From Amphibalanus amphitrite (Eukaryota; Arthropoda; Thecostraca; Balanomorpha; Balanidae): DNA of 64,000 nucleotides. The DNA lies in the NCBI RefSeq assembly GCF_019059575.1, contig NW_024881533.1, positions 1,414,001 through 1,478,000 on the forward strand, read 5' to 3'. Below the pieces are notes generated by a model. That model saw nothing but the letters and a program-made list of their open reading frames with translations, ran no database searches and had not been told where the DNA came from. This document shows positions 12,325 through 24,828 of the stretch, piece by piece. Within the stretch, counting starts at the first letter, position 1, and each line of letters begins with the position of its first letter. A program made the position numbers and the translations under genes.

Positions 12325-12521
12325 TCACCTCTACCTATTTGTGTTAGGCAGCCCAAGTAACCACAACACATGTAAGCAACTCTGAACCTACTAGCGCAGT
12401 ATTGCCATCGAATTAACCCTCGCCCCGCTGGGGGGGGGGCAAGTTGCCCCCCCTGTGGTTTTTCCTGAACAGGAAGAAAGCGGCGGCGCGTAGCGCCGCA
12501 AAATTTTCAGTACCTTCCTGG

Positions 12522-12823
12522 CAGGGCTGCGGAGTCGATGGATTTTCGGCGACTCCGACTCCGACTCCGACTCCGGCTTTCAAAAACCAGCTCCGACTCC
12601 GACTCCGACTCCGGGCAGAATTGTCGACTCCGACCGACTCCAACTCCCGACTCCGACTCCGCAGAACTAGCAGGGCTGCGGAGTCGACAGAATTTTCGGT
12701 GACTCCGACTCCGACTCCGGCTCGGGTTTCTAAAATCGACTCCGACTCCGACTCCGACTCCGGTCACAACTGTCGACTCCGACCGACTCCGACTCCGACT
12801 CCGACTCCGACTCCGCAGCCCTG
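12522..12823 (+). mobile_element. hAT-like element with GACTCC hexamer interior, duplication CTTCCTGG
   Basis: Ends are CAGGGCTGCGGAGTCG and its complement CGACTCCGCAGCCCTG. CTTCCTGG is duplicated at 12514-12521 and 12824-12831. The interior is mostly degenerate (GACTCC)n. A second internal CAGGGCTGCGG start at 12671 suggests a tandem or nested event. Confidence 0.9.
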
Positions 12824-13525
12824 CTTCCTGGGCATCAATTTGACACCTTCACACAAAATTTCAAGTCTTAGGTCACCTTAGGTCAGGAGTTATTGAAGTT
12901 AAACTGAGGTCCTGTTCGAGCAAAAATGAGCAAAAAACATGAAATCTTGAAACGCTCACAAAAGCTACAGTTAGGGGAGAGTGGGGCAATGGCGACACCA
13001 TAAGCATTTTGCTCAATAGCTTAGCTATTTGAAGCTATTTTATGGTGATTTTGACTGTGGTTAAAGCCAAAGGAATAGGCTTTCAGATAACACCCAGTTT
13101 TAGTATCTCAGATCACTGATGACAGATTCAGAGCCTACGCGAAAATGTGGTGAAAAATGGAGGTGCAAAAAAGCGAGGGGTAATGCCGGCCACTAAGTGC
13201 AATAGCACAAAAAATCGAAATATCGTCACTGGTATTCATCCTTAAACCGTTCTTTCGATGGAAATTTAAGTGAGAATTAAGAAACGACAACTGTATTCAG
13301 TAGTTAACAGTGCACTGCACTGCAACACAACATTGCACTCGCTGCAACACAACAGCGCGGCGCCAACAGAGCAGCAAACTAACACAACCGTAAACAGCAA
13401 GCAAACTAACACAGCCGTAAACACAGCAACCCGAAACGTTGAGCTTGCACGACAGAAGTCGCAAACAAAACCGCGTGGAGTCATTCCGGACACGTGTCCG
13501 GTATTACCCCGAGGTCCGCTTTATT

Positions 13526-14541
13526 TTAACCCGCGCACCGACGGGGGTCTGCGCCAACTTCGCACCGACGGGGGGGGGGGGCGGATGACCGCCCCCCCTG
13601 AGATCTCGAGAACGAAGCAAGATAGCGACAAGCGGTAAACGGCATGGGATACGCACGGTCAAGATCTACAATTTTTACTCAGGTCATTTTCAGGTCAGGT
13701 CAATGATGACGTCACAGGGGTCGAAAAATTCAAAATGGCGGCGCTAGATATGGAGAGAGTTTTTCTCGAATAACTTTCGAATTAGTCAAGATAGGAGCAA
13801 ACTAAGGGCATCATCGTGATCCTCTCGTCAATCCGCATCGAATGATATATATGTTGACCTCGAAAGGTCAAGGTCAAAGGTTGACCTCAGGTCACGTGAC
13901 CTCGAGGTCATCATGTATATCATTCGATGCGTCTTGACGAGCTGAACACAATGAGACCATCCACGCGGCTGTATCTTGTTCCTGTACGGAGTTATTGGCC
14001 AAAAACCTTTGGTGACCTTTGATGACGTCACATGACCTCACAGCTGCCCAACAGCAAAACAGACCTCAAGGTAGTGAAGGTTGATCGTATATGAAGTCAT
14101 GTATGGTATATGGGGCCATTCCGACCCGTTTTAGTGGTAAAAATAGGGAGTTGATTTTTCCCCCATTGACTTATAATGGGGAGGTCGCGAAAATGACCTG
14201 ACCTTAGGTCACCGACATCAAAATTCCGAGATATACAAATTATAGCTACTAATGACCTTATAACATCCTGCGACTTTCAAAGGCCTCCGACATCTACTGT
14301 AGCTCTGGCACGGTGACAAAGTTGCAAAAAAGTGACTTGAGGTTGGGTCATTCAAAGTGACCATTCAAATGACCATTCAAAGTTGGGTCATTAACCTGAC
14401 CTTTAAAGGTAGGAGGTTCAAACTTGCACACCATGTGTAAAATTGATGAGGGAGTAGTCGTACCAAATTTTCCCGCTATTCGCGAAAAACCTCAGGGGGG
14501 GCGGATATCCGCCCCCCCCCCCCCGTCGGTGCGCGGGTTAA
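13526..14541 (+). mobile_element. TTAA-flanked element C
   Basis: TTAA lies at 13526-13529 and 14538-14541. Termini are CCCGCGCACCGACGGGGG and the mirror. Hairpin loops are CGGATGACCG at the left and CGGATATCCG at the right. The centre (about 13826-13943) is an imperfect palindrome around AGGTCACGTGACCT. It belongs to the same subfamily as J (36218-37222), in opposite orientation. Confidence 0.85.
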
Positions 14542-14653
14542 GAAAGCAGGCAGCAGTCAAAGGCATTGCGTCGCAAACGCCTCACATCCAGCAGTCGCCT
14601 AAGAAAGGCTTAATTGAAGGTCATTGCAAAGCAGCACTTCTGAAAATGCGTTA

Positions 14654-15548
14654 GGGGAGAGTGGGGCAAAGCGGCCACCCTAACGCTTCTCACGATGCCA
14701 ACGCTTGATTTTTAAACTTGGAAAGATTCTTTCTATACCAATGTGATCCCTAGTAAGTTGCCTTTTATTTCAACTGCGTTTTATTTCCAAAGGCGTTCAC
14801 ATATGGAAGATATTGACAAAACTTTAAACCTATGCATATTGGCCACTTTGCCCCATACCCTGGGGCAAAGCGGCCACCGCCGTCTTCTCAAGTCCCGATA
14901 TGAGAAACAACATAGTTGCCTCATGTACGACTAGGGTTTTGATGGTGACAAGGTTTAAGCGAGGATGGATGTTCACTTTATCATCTTCCACCTGTAGGTA
15001 TTCAAAGAAAGGATTTTCATGAAAAAACATTTAATTGCATTATTTGGTAACTCATGCAACTGAAAAGTGGCCAAGATGAATGCACGACGACACATTTGAA
15101 TATGAATAATGTTTTTTATCCAGATGGAAACAACTTATGGCCAATTGGGGGATGGCCACTTTGCCCCGGCCACTTTGCCCCGCGCATACCGTCCGAGACA
15201 AAAATATTCCAGCTTAGCTTTTAGTGGGGTAAAAAACATTAAAATTGATAGAATGCATGTACGATAACCATGCAATGCATGGACAAGAACGCTTATAAAA
15301 AAATCCAAACGGTTATGGAATAACATACCATTTGAAAATTGTAAACATAGTTGGTAACCTGGCAAGAAATGCTTTTCCGTGTTTCACAGAACAATGGTGA
15401 TGGGCCTGAAACCCCGGTCTGGCTCATTCGAACGACCGTGAAGAGAAGTATAATTGGAAACCATAAATTGGAACTGACGCCAGCTACGAAGGGCTAAAAC
15501 GATGGGTGGCCGCTTTGCCCCGGGTGGCCGCTTTGCCCCACTCTCCCC
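14654..15548 (+). mobile_element. TA-flanked MITE, GGGGAGAGTGGGG family, nested copy
   Basis: TA lies at 14652-14653 and 15549-15550. The terminal repeat GGGGAGAGTGGGGCAAAGCG is mirrored at the right end. Internal copies of GGGGCAAAGCGGCCACC-like sequence occur near 14868 and 15160. It is non-coding. Confidence 0.75.
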
Positions 15549-16704
15549 TAACACATTTCACAGTCAGCAAATAGATGCAACAAAAATTAAAAATCAGATA
15601 CGAAAAACACATTTAACGCTATAAAAATGAAAATAATGAGCTACCGTGACAAACTTGCACCACGTGCTAGAATGGCGCTCAACTGAAATGTAAACAACAT
15701 CAGCTGATTAGTGATGGACAAAGTACTCACTAGAGACGGGTGGCCGGCATTACCCACCGTCCGCCATTGCCCCGCTCTCCCCTACAAAGCAGTTTCAAAG
15801 TTCTTTATATGTTCATGTAGAACAAAGGCGGCGCTACAAAACTGGTATCTCGGATTTTCAAAATTTTGGAATTTTGAACCCCAAAAATAAAAAAAAGATT
15901 TTTTTAGAACACGCAAAAAAATCCATTTTTCCCGAATTAAAAACGGTATATATGTGATAGTCCCTGCGCTCTTCTATATACATAACAAATTTTAAATCGA
16001 TACATCCTTTTTTGGCCAAGTTATAGCGAAAAAAACTGTTCAAAATTGATGTCAATTTTTTTTAACTCAATTTCTAGCAATTGTTGACCACGTAGCGCAA
16101 AACAAAGACCACCATTGAACTCCCCGTGACGAGCTGCATCGAATCAATACCCATTTTATGCAAAAATATCAACTTTGAAATTTGACCTAATTTGACCTGA
16201 CCTTGACCTGACCTTGACCTGACCTTCACAAGAACATAATCTAAACTGACCCCAAAGGCTGTCTGACCCACATAATCGCATTTGGCATATAAAATGGACC
16301 ATAAAACATGCATCACATGCTATTTTCATATTGTGACCCTCAGTGACCTGACCTCTGTGACCTGACCTGGTATCAGTGACCTCAAATAGCAGAATATGTG
16401 TTTGACGAACATTTCCTCATCGATGATTTTCAATGAAATGCATTTTACTCGATTTTACAACGCATTTCTTTAAATGCCTGTAAACGGTGAAAATTCTATA
16501 TTTAACCTGACCTGTGACGTCATCGGTTTGACCTAGGTCAATGAAATTGGGTCACAAGGTAGTTCCCTGTTGGGGCTATCCAACGCCGTTTGCCGCTTGT
16601 CGCTATGTTGCGTGGTTTTCGAGATCTTAGGGGGGGGGGGGGCAAATTGCCCCCCCCCCCAGCAGGGCGCGTTGCTCGGCAGACCCCAACGGGGAGCGGG
16701 TTAA

Positions 16705-18535
16705 GCCAGTTGAGGGGGGGGGGGATGCCAAGGAGTCGTGGTATTGTTAGGTAGGCATTTTTTAACTGTCGCAAGTTCTAGGACAGCTCCGTCGGGATAC
16801 TTACCGGAAGCAATATCAAACATACATGCGAAACGTTGTAGATCGATACCGAGCCGACTAAGCCGTGGTCGAATATTTCTTCATCGCAGGCGTCAATGTC
16901 CTGGTCAATAAAAATAGTGATATGTGCTTGGAGCGAAGCTCAACCAGGAAGTATACCAGCCAGAAATACAAAGCAATAACAAGCAATAAGCGCCACATAG
17001 TGGCAAAGGTGTATTGGTTCCATCCTTTGTCATCTGTCCCAGCCTTATATGTATAACTGAACGTCAATGCCTGCAGTCATCCTCGAGACATGGCACAAAC
17101 AAACGGCAAAGTTTTTCTTTCTCAGCCCCCCACCCGTTCCATCAGCCAATGCTGGGTTAACTAAATTGGGACAGTGACTTCAATAGTGAACGGAACCAAG
17201 GAACGCGGGGACGAGCAGCAAGCGGATCACCACCAACAGGTAACGGTGTGACGCAGATGACAGCACAGCACACTGTCATGGCGCACAATGAACAGCAAGC
17301 CATACTCATCAGCAATGAGCCGCACTCAGTGAACAGGGAGAGCTCCCAGTGAGCAGTGACACCACACCCAGTGAGCAGTGACGCCGCACCCAGTGAACAG
17401 TGACGCGCCAGCGCGGCGGTGGAGCCAGCCGCACGAGTCGGGGTCGTGTCACGCCCCCGGCGCACCGACCGCGTCACGGCGACACGGGCCTGTGACGCTG
17501 GCGTGTCACACCCACTGTGACGGCTTTCTCCGAATACCCCGGTGGCTGTCCGCACCAGACAGCGGGACGGAGGAGCAGTGACACGGGCAGTGGGAGGGAG
17601 GGCGGAGAGGTAGGCAAACTATGTCCTCTACACTGCCTATATCGGCCCTGTGGATCCTACATAGACTGACGGCCGAGGGTGCAGCGGCGACTGCTCGAGA
17701 AGAAAAGTGACGAATGACGCGAAAAAGTTGCACAGGAAAAGTCGTCTTTTACAGTTGGCGTTCGTGCTGAAGCTGAATGGATTCATCAAACAACAGATCG
17801 AACGCCTTCAGTCTTCATCTGCATGGTAAAGGTGATAAAATAAACAATTTTCCGAAGTTGTCAATTTGCACTGCAGTCTCTGATAAATCGACAAGCCATT
17901 GCGCTTGTCATGCCAACACAAGTCGATCAAGTGCAATTTAATGCTATAAAGTTAACTGCCTCACTTTGTACGCATCCCATAATCAAAATGTCAATTTTGT
18001 AAATACGCTATACGAATTTATATATTTTCAGGGATGTTTGCAATAAGTCACCTTTTTCAGTGACACGGATAATAACCCATGATTTTGGATATCTAACTTC
18101 TTTACTTTAGTTGGCCCACGAAGTTAAAACGACACAAGAGATTCCCACAAATAAGGAACTTCCCGCACCACTGCCGTTAGCGAAGTTTGGAAAACAGTCA
18201 GTCTTCCGAGTCCCATCTTTTTTTATTATTATCTTTTTATTTTTTTTTTTATTTTTTTAAAAGAAATACACCGCCACCCATGAACAGGTGACCAGGAGTG
18301 CCCCCGCCCTCGAACCCAGCGACAACAGAACCCTTACGTTAACACCAGAAAAACTGAGGAGATAAATGTCGCGGCACTCCCTGCTAAGAAAGGAAATAAA
18401 CTAAACACAAGCAAAGAAGAAATGAGAGGAGCCAGGGATTGTTAGTATGGCATACGAAGAAGGCAGAAAGTAGTCAATGGACTAATGAGCCATTGACTGA
18501 ACCTCCCACTACGATCCCGAAATGAGCATTCATAC
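16705..18535. other. Unassigned; GC-rich island at about 17160-17700
   Basis: The 17160-17700 block is GC-rich with a short tandem repeat of CCAGTGAGCAGTGAC-type units (17345-17405). Open frames on both strands lack domains. The rest is AT-rich, with poly-T near 18220-18260. It may be a promoter-type CpG island, but no adjacent exon is recognised. Confidence 0.35.
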
Positions 18536-18543
18536 ATTCATAC

Positions 18544-20395
18544 CAGTGTTCGCCACGGGCCGGGCCAGCCCAACGGGCCATGGGCCGGGCTGGGCTACGG
18601 GCTGGGCCGGGCCCCCAAATATCATTACTTAACGGGCTATGGACGGGCCGGGCCAAGAGCTTTGTGGACTATGGGTTTTGCGACTAATGTCAATTTAAGA
18701 AAATTTGGAAACTGATGCAAACAAAACCCACTGGGAAAATACTAAAACTAAACCAAATTTAAGCAATGTGAAAGAAAACCTATTTCATATTGAATTTTGG
18801 GAATCTTGAGAATTATCCAATATCACATCATGTCACACATAGGAGGGTTTTCATAAAAATTCCGCAACCAAAAAGATCAGAGAATCTCTAGCATCATTAG
18901 TTTGTTAATAATAGTTAAAATGTAGTTATCAGAATAACTTACTTAGCACTACAACTCCAAAAACTAAGAAGCCACGCAACAATGATGGGCTACAGGGCTA
19001 CATTAAGTTTACCACTTATGTATGGCGATAGTGAGACAATTCCAACACAGTCTTCTTTCCTTCACCGACGGCTTTTTAACGAACAGAACCTTAAAAGGAT
19101 ACTCACGAAACACACTGTAAGTAACGAGGAATTCTACAGAGTATTTCGCGATGAAAGCTTCCTTAAATGTCCATAAATTTGTCAAAATAAATCACAACAA
19201 CAACCCATCCCCTTCTCAACAAAATTTCCGATCATGGCGCTATGTGGGCGCTATGTTTATGTGGCGGCATCTATAGGTGGTAGTATACACCAAGATTACT
19301 TTACTACTCGTATACACAGCAGTATATCAAATAAATACGTTTTTTAAGTTAGAATCAAGCTAAAAAACAAAATGAAACAAATGGAAAATAAAACCTAGAT
19401 CACGAAGTCTGAAAACTCGAACGAAAAACAAAATAAGAACTTGATTATATATGTTTTATTATACAATTGGTCAGAATCGCTACCTGCCGCAGCTGCGACA
19501 ATCAAGAAGTGTTCGCTCATTTTCAATTGATGATGATGATGCGTAAAAGTCGCAAAAGTACCCAATGACATTTCAAACTTACCATGTTTTCTGCTTACGC
19601 TGCTAGCGATATCCATATCTTGAAAAGAGCCTAACATAAAATAGCAAGGAAAGCAGCAGATACTTGTCCACAGAGATTCGGTTGACACGTGGGCATGAAT
19701 TGAAAATAGATTAAATCAGTTTTGCTGATAAATGGATGGATTTTCTCTTTTTTGGAAGACAGTGCTAAAGCTAGTGTCACCTATTCTGTATGCTTTCTCA
19801 GGCTTTTGATATTGCAGCATCAATGGAGATTGGAGTGAATTTAACAGCAAGGTCAATCCCAGACATGAGACAGATTCATCAATTCCCATAAGTCAAGCTT
19901 TTTTCTGCTGGTAAGTGCTGGGAAGTAAAGAGTAAGTTGCAAATACTTCCTTCAAGTATGCATTAGAGTCACCAATTATGCATGATAATGTTCACACACA
20001 TCAGCTTGCAAGATAACTTTACTCATAGAATGTGGTTAATATAATCATGTTAACTTTTTATAGGTGTGTAATCATGACCTAATTGACTAAGGTGCTTGCT
20101 GTTACTGTTAAAATTTGTGCCATAGGTACTTGAAATGATTATATTCATTGAAAAGAAGGGAGTCATGATTGTCATGTTAATATTCATGCAATTTGAATTG
20201 TTCTCAAAATAGTGTAATCAATCATGCTTATTATAGCAATAGACTAAGACAATAACTAGATTGCTATTTTTGACGGGCCGGGCCGGGCTGGGCTTGGACA
20301 TTTTGCCAAGAGCGGGCTACGGGCTGGGCCGGGCTCTGAACCCATGGGCCCGGGCCGGGCTGGGCTGGGGATTTTGGGGCCCGTGGCGAACACTG
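18544..20395 (+). mobile_element. hAT-like element with GGGCCGGGC ends, duplication ATTCATAC
   Basis: Termini CAGTGTTCGCCACGGGCC and GGCCCGTGGCGAACACTG are exact complements. ATTCATAC is duplicated at 18536-18543 and 20396-20403. About 100 bp of GGGCCGGGCTGGGC repeats lie just inside each end. The 1.85-kb AT-rich interior has no transposase I can recognise. Confidence 0.9.
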
Positions 20396-20403
20396 ATTCA
20401 TAC

Positions 20404-20700
20404 ATACATTGGGTTAGGGGGTTTCCGTGCATACAGGTAAAAATTAGTCTGGTCATATATGATGCTGGTGTTTTATGCCGGTGTGACCCGGGGAACTCTT
20501 CCTCCAGCTAAGCAAGGCTTGTTGCTGGTCGAGTCCCCAGGTCACAGCAAAGGAATGTGGCGTATGGTCTGAATAGGTATATTGGAGCATATTTGTTTGA
20601 AATCCTTTTTCAGCTCAAGAGGGACTTTATAGAGCATGTTTAAATTTGAATTTTTGGACTTAATAACTGACTCGACTAAAATGACTTGAGAACTTTATTT
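20404..20700. other. Unassigned; tRNA-like fold at about 20485-20545
   Basis: TGTGACC and GGTCACA could pair as a 7-bp acceptor stem around a B-box-like GGTCGAGTCCC. The D arm and anticodon arm are poor, so this is at best a tRNA-derived SINE relic or part of the 3' tail of the adjacent LINE. Confidence 0.25.
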
Positions 20701-20703
20701 TTG

Positions 20704-22081
20704 CTATGTGTATCTGAGGATTAGTTGATTTTTTGTATGTCTCTTTATGATTTGTTTTGATGCTTCACGAACTTCTGACAACAAAAAATGGGGGGTTATG
20801 ATACTGTTCCAGAGTCTAGGACCTTGCCAGAAAGCAGTTTTTGTGCGATATAATTTTCGTGTAAATGTCTCTTTAAAATGGTGTATGTTTCTTGTTTGGA
20901 TATTTGGGTCATCCTGCAGATAAAATAGTGTTTCAAGAGATGGCGGCAAGGTTCCATTTAACTTTCGATGCATGATTAGAAGAAGCTGTTGTTTGGCGAT
21001 ATCATTTACTTTAAGAAGGTTGAGCGTTTTGAAAATGGGATCAGAGTGAGCGAGTTTAGGCTGATTGTCAATAATTCTGATGATGCGTTTCTGAAGGATT
21101 TCAATTTTGTTTAGGTATGTTGGGAAAGTAAAGCCCCATACGACGGTACAATAGTTTATGTAGGGCAATACCAAGGAGTTGTAGAGCAATAAAAGTGATT
21201 TTTTGTCTAATAAGTACTTGATTCTGTTAATGATTCCTATATTATCGGCTTATGGCTAAGGCAAGATAGTCGATATGGGTAGACCACTTTAATTTAGTAT
21301 CAATGTATACTCCCAAGTATTTTACTGTGTCTTCCCTTTATATAGAGTCATTATTTAATTGTATGTCTAGATCAAATTCATTACTTGCGTTACTGTATAT
21401 TTGATATATGGTTTTTTGAGTGTTAAGGGTAAGCTTGTTCATTTGTAGCCAGGAGCAGATAAGTTTAGCTTCGCAGTTAATGATATTTTCAAGGCTGTTT
21501 TTGTTTGTTGCTTCAAAGAAAATCGCGGTATCATCTGCATAAAGGAGAAATTTTACGTATGTTTTATTAGTGATGTTTGGTAAATCGTTAATATAAAGAA
21601 GAAATAGCAGTGGACCTAATATGGAGCCTTGAGGAACCCCAATTTTTACTTTTTTGAAATCTGATTTGATTTCCTGGTACTCCACACATTGTAATCTGTT
21701 CGTTAGGTATGATTCAATAAGATGAAGCGATGCACCACCAAATCCATAAATCTGTAATTTTTTAGTAAAATGGAATGATCAACTGTATCAAAGGCTTTCT
21801 TTAGATCCAAATAAATACCACAGGTAATTTTGCCAGCTTCCAGTGAAGTAGTGATGTAGTCTTGGAGCAAAAGTAAGGGCATGTAGGTAGACTTATTCTT
21901 TTGAAAACCAAATTGAGACTGATTTAGAATTTGGGCATCATGAAGGTATCTTGTCATTCTTATGTATATGATCTTTTCAAGTATTTTAGACAGGTATGGT
22001 AGAATGCTTATAGGCCTATAGTTACTAAATAACTTCTTATCCCCAGATTTATAAATTGGTTTTACCACTGCAATTTTCAGT
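20704..22081 (-). pseudogene. Degraded non-LTR retrotransposon reverse transcriptase
   Basis: Three minus-strand blocks follow in reverse-transcriptase order. The first (22068-21703) has NYRPISILPYLSK, QFGFQKNKST and DLKKAFDTVDH. The second (21685-21338) has GVPQGSILGPLLFLLYIND and the catalytic YADD. The third (21189-20704) has the thumb-like VLPYINYCTVVWG followed by the C-terminal region. Frames are broken near 21695 and between 21340 and 21190. Endonuclease is missing. The copy is AT-rich and resembles Jockey/I-group LINEs. It is a dead 5'-truncated copy. Confidence 0.88.
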
Positions 22082-22089
22082 GCCTATCT

Positions 22090-24700
22090 TATCGGAATGC
22101 ACAGTAAGCTTTCAGACATGATCAAAGCAACATAATAAAAATAGGCGGTTCATATCCAGAATATACTCATCACTGCGTAATTTAGCACACACATGGAGCA
22201 AAGCCGATAACCAATTGACCACTGGCCATGCTATTGGTGTTTAATGAGTGGAAAATATTTGCCTATCTTATCTTCTTTGGACAATGATGTCCACGCTCAG
22301 CGGTGCACCCAAGGGTGCATTTGCTTGTCCTATATCAGCGGCTAAAAGTTCGGTAAATGCCTGTGTGAAAAAACCCTACCAATATATCGTTTTTTTGTGT
22401 TTTTTTTTTTAGCGGCTGATCCACCTATGTAGACGCATTGATACCGTGTTTGTGCCTTCCCGTGTTACTGTAGAAACCGCTCTATGTATGGCGCAGGCCG
22501 TGCCCGGTGTCAGTCCCACCGGATTCCCGCCACCCACCCCACTGCGTCTGTGCCGTCTCCACGTGACGTCCGCACCGGAGTGCTATGTGCGGGCTGTTGC
22601 CATGTTCTGTGCCCACCCTGTGAGTGTGTCCGCACCGTGTTGTGTCCGACAGTACACCGTGGGTTCCCAGCGGGGTAATGACGGGAAATTGTCGGCGCCG
22701 GCCGTTCCGCCGGCCCTCCGTCAGTTCCCTGCACGGGGTCCGGTCCGTCCACAGCGCGCTGAGAGAGCGGCGCCGGACCGGCAGAGGGACAGCACGTGCA
22801 GCCGGTCCGACGCACTGTCCTCACTCCGGGGCACCGGTAGTGGACACCGAACACCTACCGCGGAGTCTATAAAGGTAGGGTGGAGCGCCGAGCAGCCTCC
22901 GTCCAGCGCCCTCAGCATCCCGGCCCATTCATAAATCACAGCAGTGATTCAGGAAACGGCCGCCTGTGACGACCCGCTCACGAAATCGGCCGCCGTGAGC
23001 TGCGGCTTCCGGCGGCGAACCGTGAGCCGCAGCCGTGATCACGAACTTTCAGCGTCACGACCCGCTGCGTCACGGACGAACGCCGACGCGGCTGCGGTTC
23101 CGTGACGCCGCACTGGTCTGGAGCCGTCTACCTGCCCCGGGCGGCTGGTGTGCAGACGCCGTGCATAGGCAGACAGGCTGTCCCCGGTCTTCAGACCGCA
23201 CCGTATCCGTGACGGCCCTGGTGATATACGATGCGCTGATCGCATTACACGCTCCACTCCTCTGCCGACGGAGCCGGTGGAGTCCCACCAGGATGCGGCC
23301 TCTAACATGGTCCGTGATCGTAAAGAAAGGTCGAACGACGAACACAAGACGTCGCAAAATTGCACTCCGACTGTGCAGAGTGTGTGGCCCAGCCAGCCGG
23401 GCCGAGCGGTATAGGATCTGTAATCTGTATAGGGCTGTGTCTGTACCACGGGTCTGTCACCAGGGCAGGCCATCGTACTAATTATGTGTCGCCAACCGTC
23501 GCCTGGAACGTTTCTCCCTCTGCGACTGATAAGTAGAGCTGCAAATCTTCCTTTGTGTCCGCCATCAACGTATCATACCGGAACGGCACGGCTATGCATC
23601 ATCTTACTTACCGTAACTGGAGATTTGAAACGGGTCTGAATCACTCCACTGAGAAGGCATTGATACGAGTCGGAATACCCCACTGCCACTGAGCCACGTC
23701 ATCAGAATGGCCCGTCGGGCCCGCAGTATACCAGTTGCCATTCCCATGCATAAAACATGTGATCAGTGGCCGACACCAAATGCAATGGAAAATCGGTGAT
23801 AACTGTGGCAGCCCTCTCGCGGCTATGTCAGCCCTGTGACAGCTGTGTCAGCAGTGCACCGCTGTGACAGTCCTGTGTCGGGCCTGTGTCGGGCGCCGCG
23901 CGGTCTGGTCTTGCGAGGTCGGCGGGTCTTTCAGCCGCAGTGCCGGCTGCCAGTGTTTGGAGCGGCTTTGCGAAGGCCGCGGCCCAGATATTGAGGCTGG
24001 GGGACACGGCACGTGACACACGCAGCTCCAGCCAGCCCGGCGAGCGGCGGTGGAGTCTGGATTGGGATCGGGTGGAACTGGAGCCGCTACTGGAACTGTA
24101 TGTAGTGGACATGCAAGTACGACGGGCACGTAATCGAATTGAGCAAAGAACTTTGTGATGTTTGCTCCGGGAGGGGCAGCATTGATAAAAAATATTGATT
24201 TCTTCGTGTAGTGAGTGAAGTTTTCTAAAAGCGTAGAGAGTAACTAAAACTGACGGCAGCGAACGAGTTTTGACCTCTTCCTGTTATGAATCGGGTTCAT
24301 ATCTCGTGCGCGTACCGCACCCGCCGTCTACTCAGCTCAGCCAGCATTGCACGGCGTGTTGACCCGCTGATATTTCACCCAAACGGTAAAGCTTTGCAAC
24401 CTCATATCGGTAGGTCAGCGTGGCAAATTCATGGCGCTCGCAGTCAAACGTAGTAGATCTGTTCCCGATAGCGCGATGGGTATCAGTCACAAAGGGCCAG
24501 CGCCGCTGCAGGCTCTGGTTGTGGTCGGTGATCGGCAGGTCGGCAGGTCGTGGTCGCTAATCGGAGGTCGACGCCGACCACATTTCAAACCCCCCTGGGT
24601 AGCACGGTAGCCCCCTCCCTCCCCCTCCCACACACACACGCACATACACAGACAGTGCAGCTCAACAAAATCCCCTCCCCAGTCCCCGGCGCGGGCCGGC
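22090..24700. other. Unassigned GC-rich region, possible promoter/UTR or intron of the claudin-like gene
   Basis: CpG-rich sequence spans about 22440-24160. A TATAAA-type box lies at 22868-22874 (plus strand), followed by GC-rich sequence, but no coding exon can be assigned. A minus-strand open stretch at about 23830-24110 begins after a plausible acceptor, but its product is unknown. Confidence 0.3.
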
Positions 24701-24713
24701 ACCGGTCACTCAC

Positions 24714-24828
24714 CATTGAAGGCCTCGAACTCGGCCCAGTAGGGTGTCGCCACGGCCACCACGCCCACCACGAACGACACCACCGCCAGCAGAGACGAGC
24801 CCGCCGACAGCACAACGTTGCTGCCCAT
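24714..24828 (-). CDS. Probable first coding exon of a claudin/PMP22-like tetraspan protein
   Basis: The minus-strand ATG at 24828 opens 38 codons plus one base, then a strong donor GTGAGT begins at 24713. The peptide starts MGSNVVLSAGSSLLAVVSF and continues with a hydrophobic run ending in VATPYWAEFEAFN. That pattern, a single membrane span directly at the N terminus followed by a Trp shortly after the membrane, resembles the first span and start of loop 1 in claudin/PMP22/EMP proteins. The diagnostic GLW...C...C motif would lie in a later exon, which I could not find, so the family call is tentative. The exon sits at the edge of a CpG-rich island (24830-25400), as expected for a 5' end. Later exons should lie at lower coordinates, perhaps beyond recognition here. 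Confidence 0.45.

Larger units (their letters stand above)
12974..15782 (+). mobile_element. TA-flanked MITE, GGGGAGAGTGGGG family, outer copy
   Basis: TA lies at 12972-12973 and 15783-15784. The termini are GGGGAGAGTGGGGCAATGGC and its near-complement ending GCTCTCCCC. The element contains TTAA element C and a second copy of the same TA-MITE family. No transposase was seen. TA duplication fits Tc1/mariner-type target use, but the superfamily is not proved. Confidence 0.7.
12413..16704 (-). mobile_element. TTAA-flanked element B, expanded by nested insertions
   Basis: TTAA lies at 12413-12416 and 16701-16704. Both ends have G/C-tract hairpins with a matching CAAGTTG / CAAATTG loop. The original element is the sum of 12413-12521, 12824-12973 and 15783-16704. 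Its right half, read on the minus strand, resembles element A, including the AGGTCA runs and the TGACGTCA near 16515. It has been interrupted by a hAT element and by a TA-MITE that itself carries two further insertions. Confidence 0.75.

Noticed and set aside
20485-20545. Functional tRNA gene
   Set aside because: Only the acceptor stem and a B-box-like word are plausible; D and anticodon arms do not form well.
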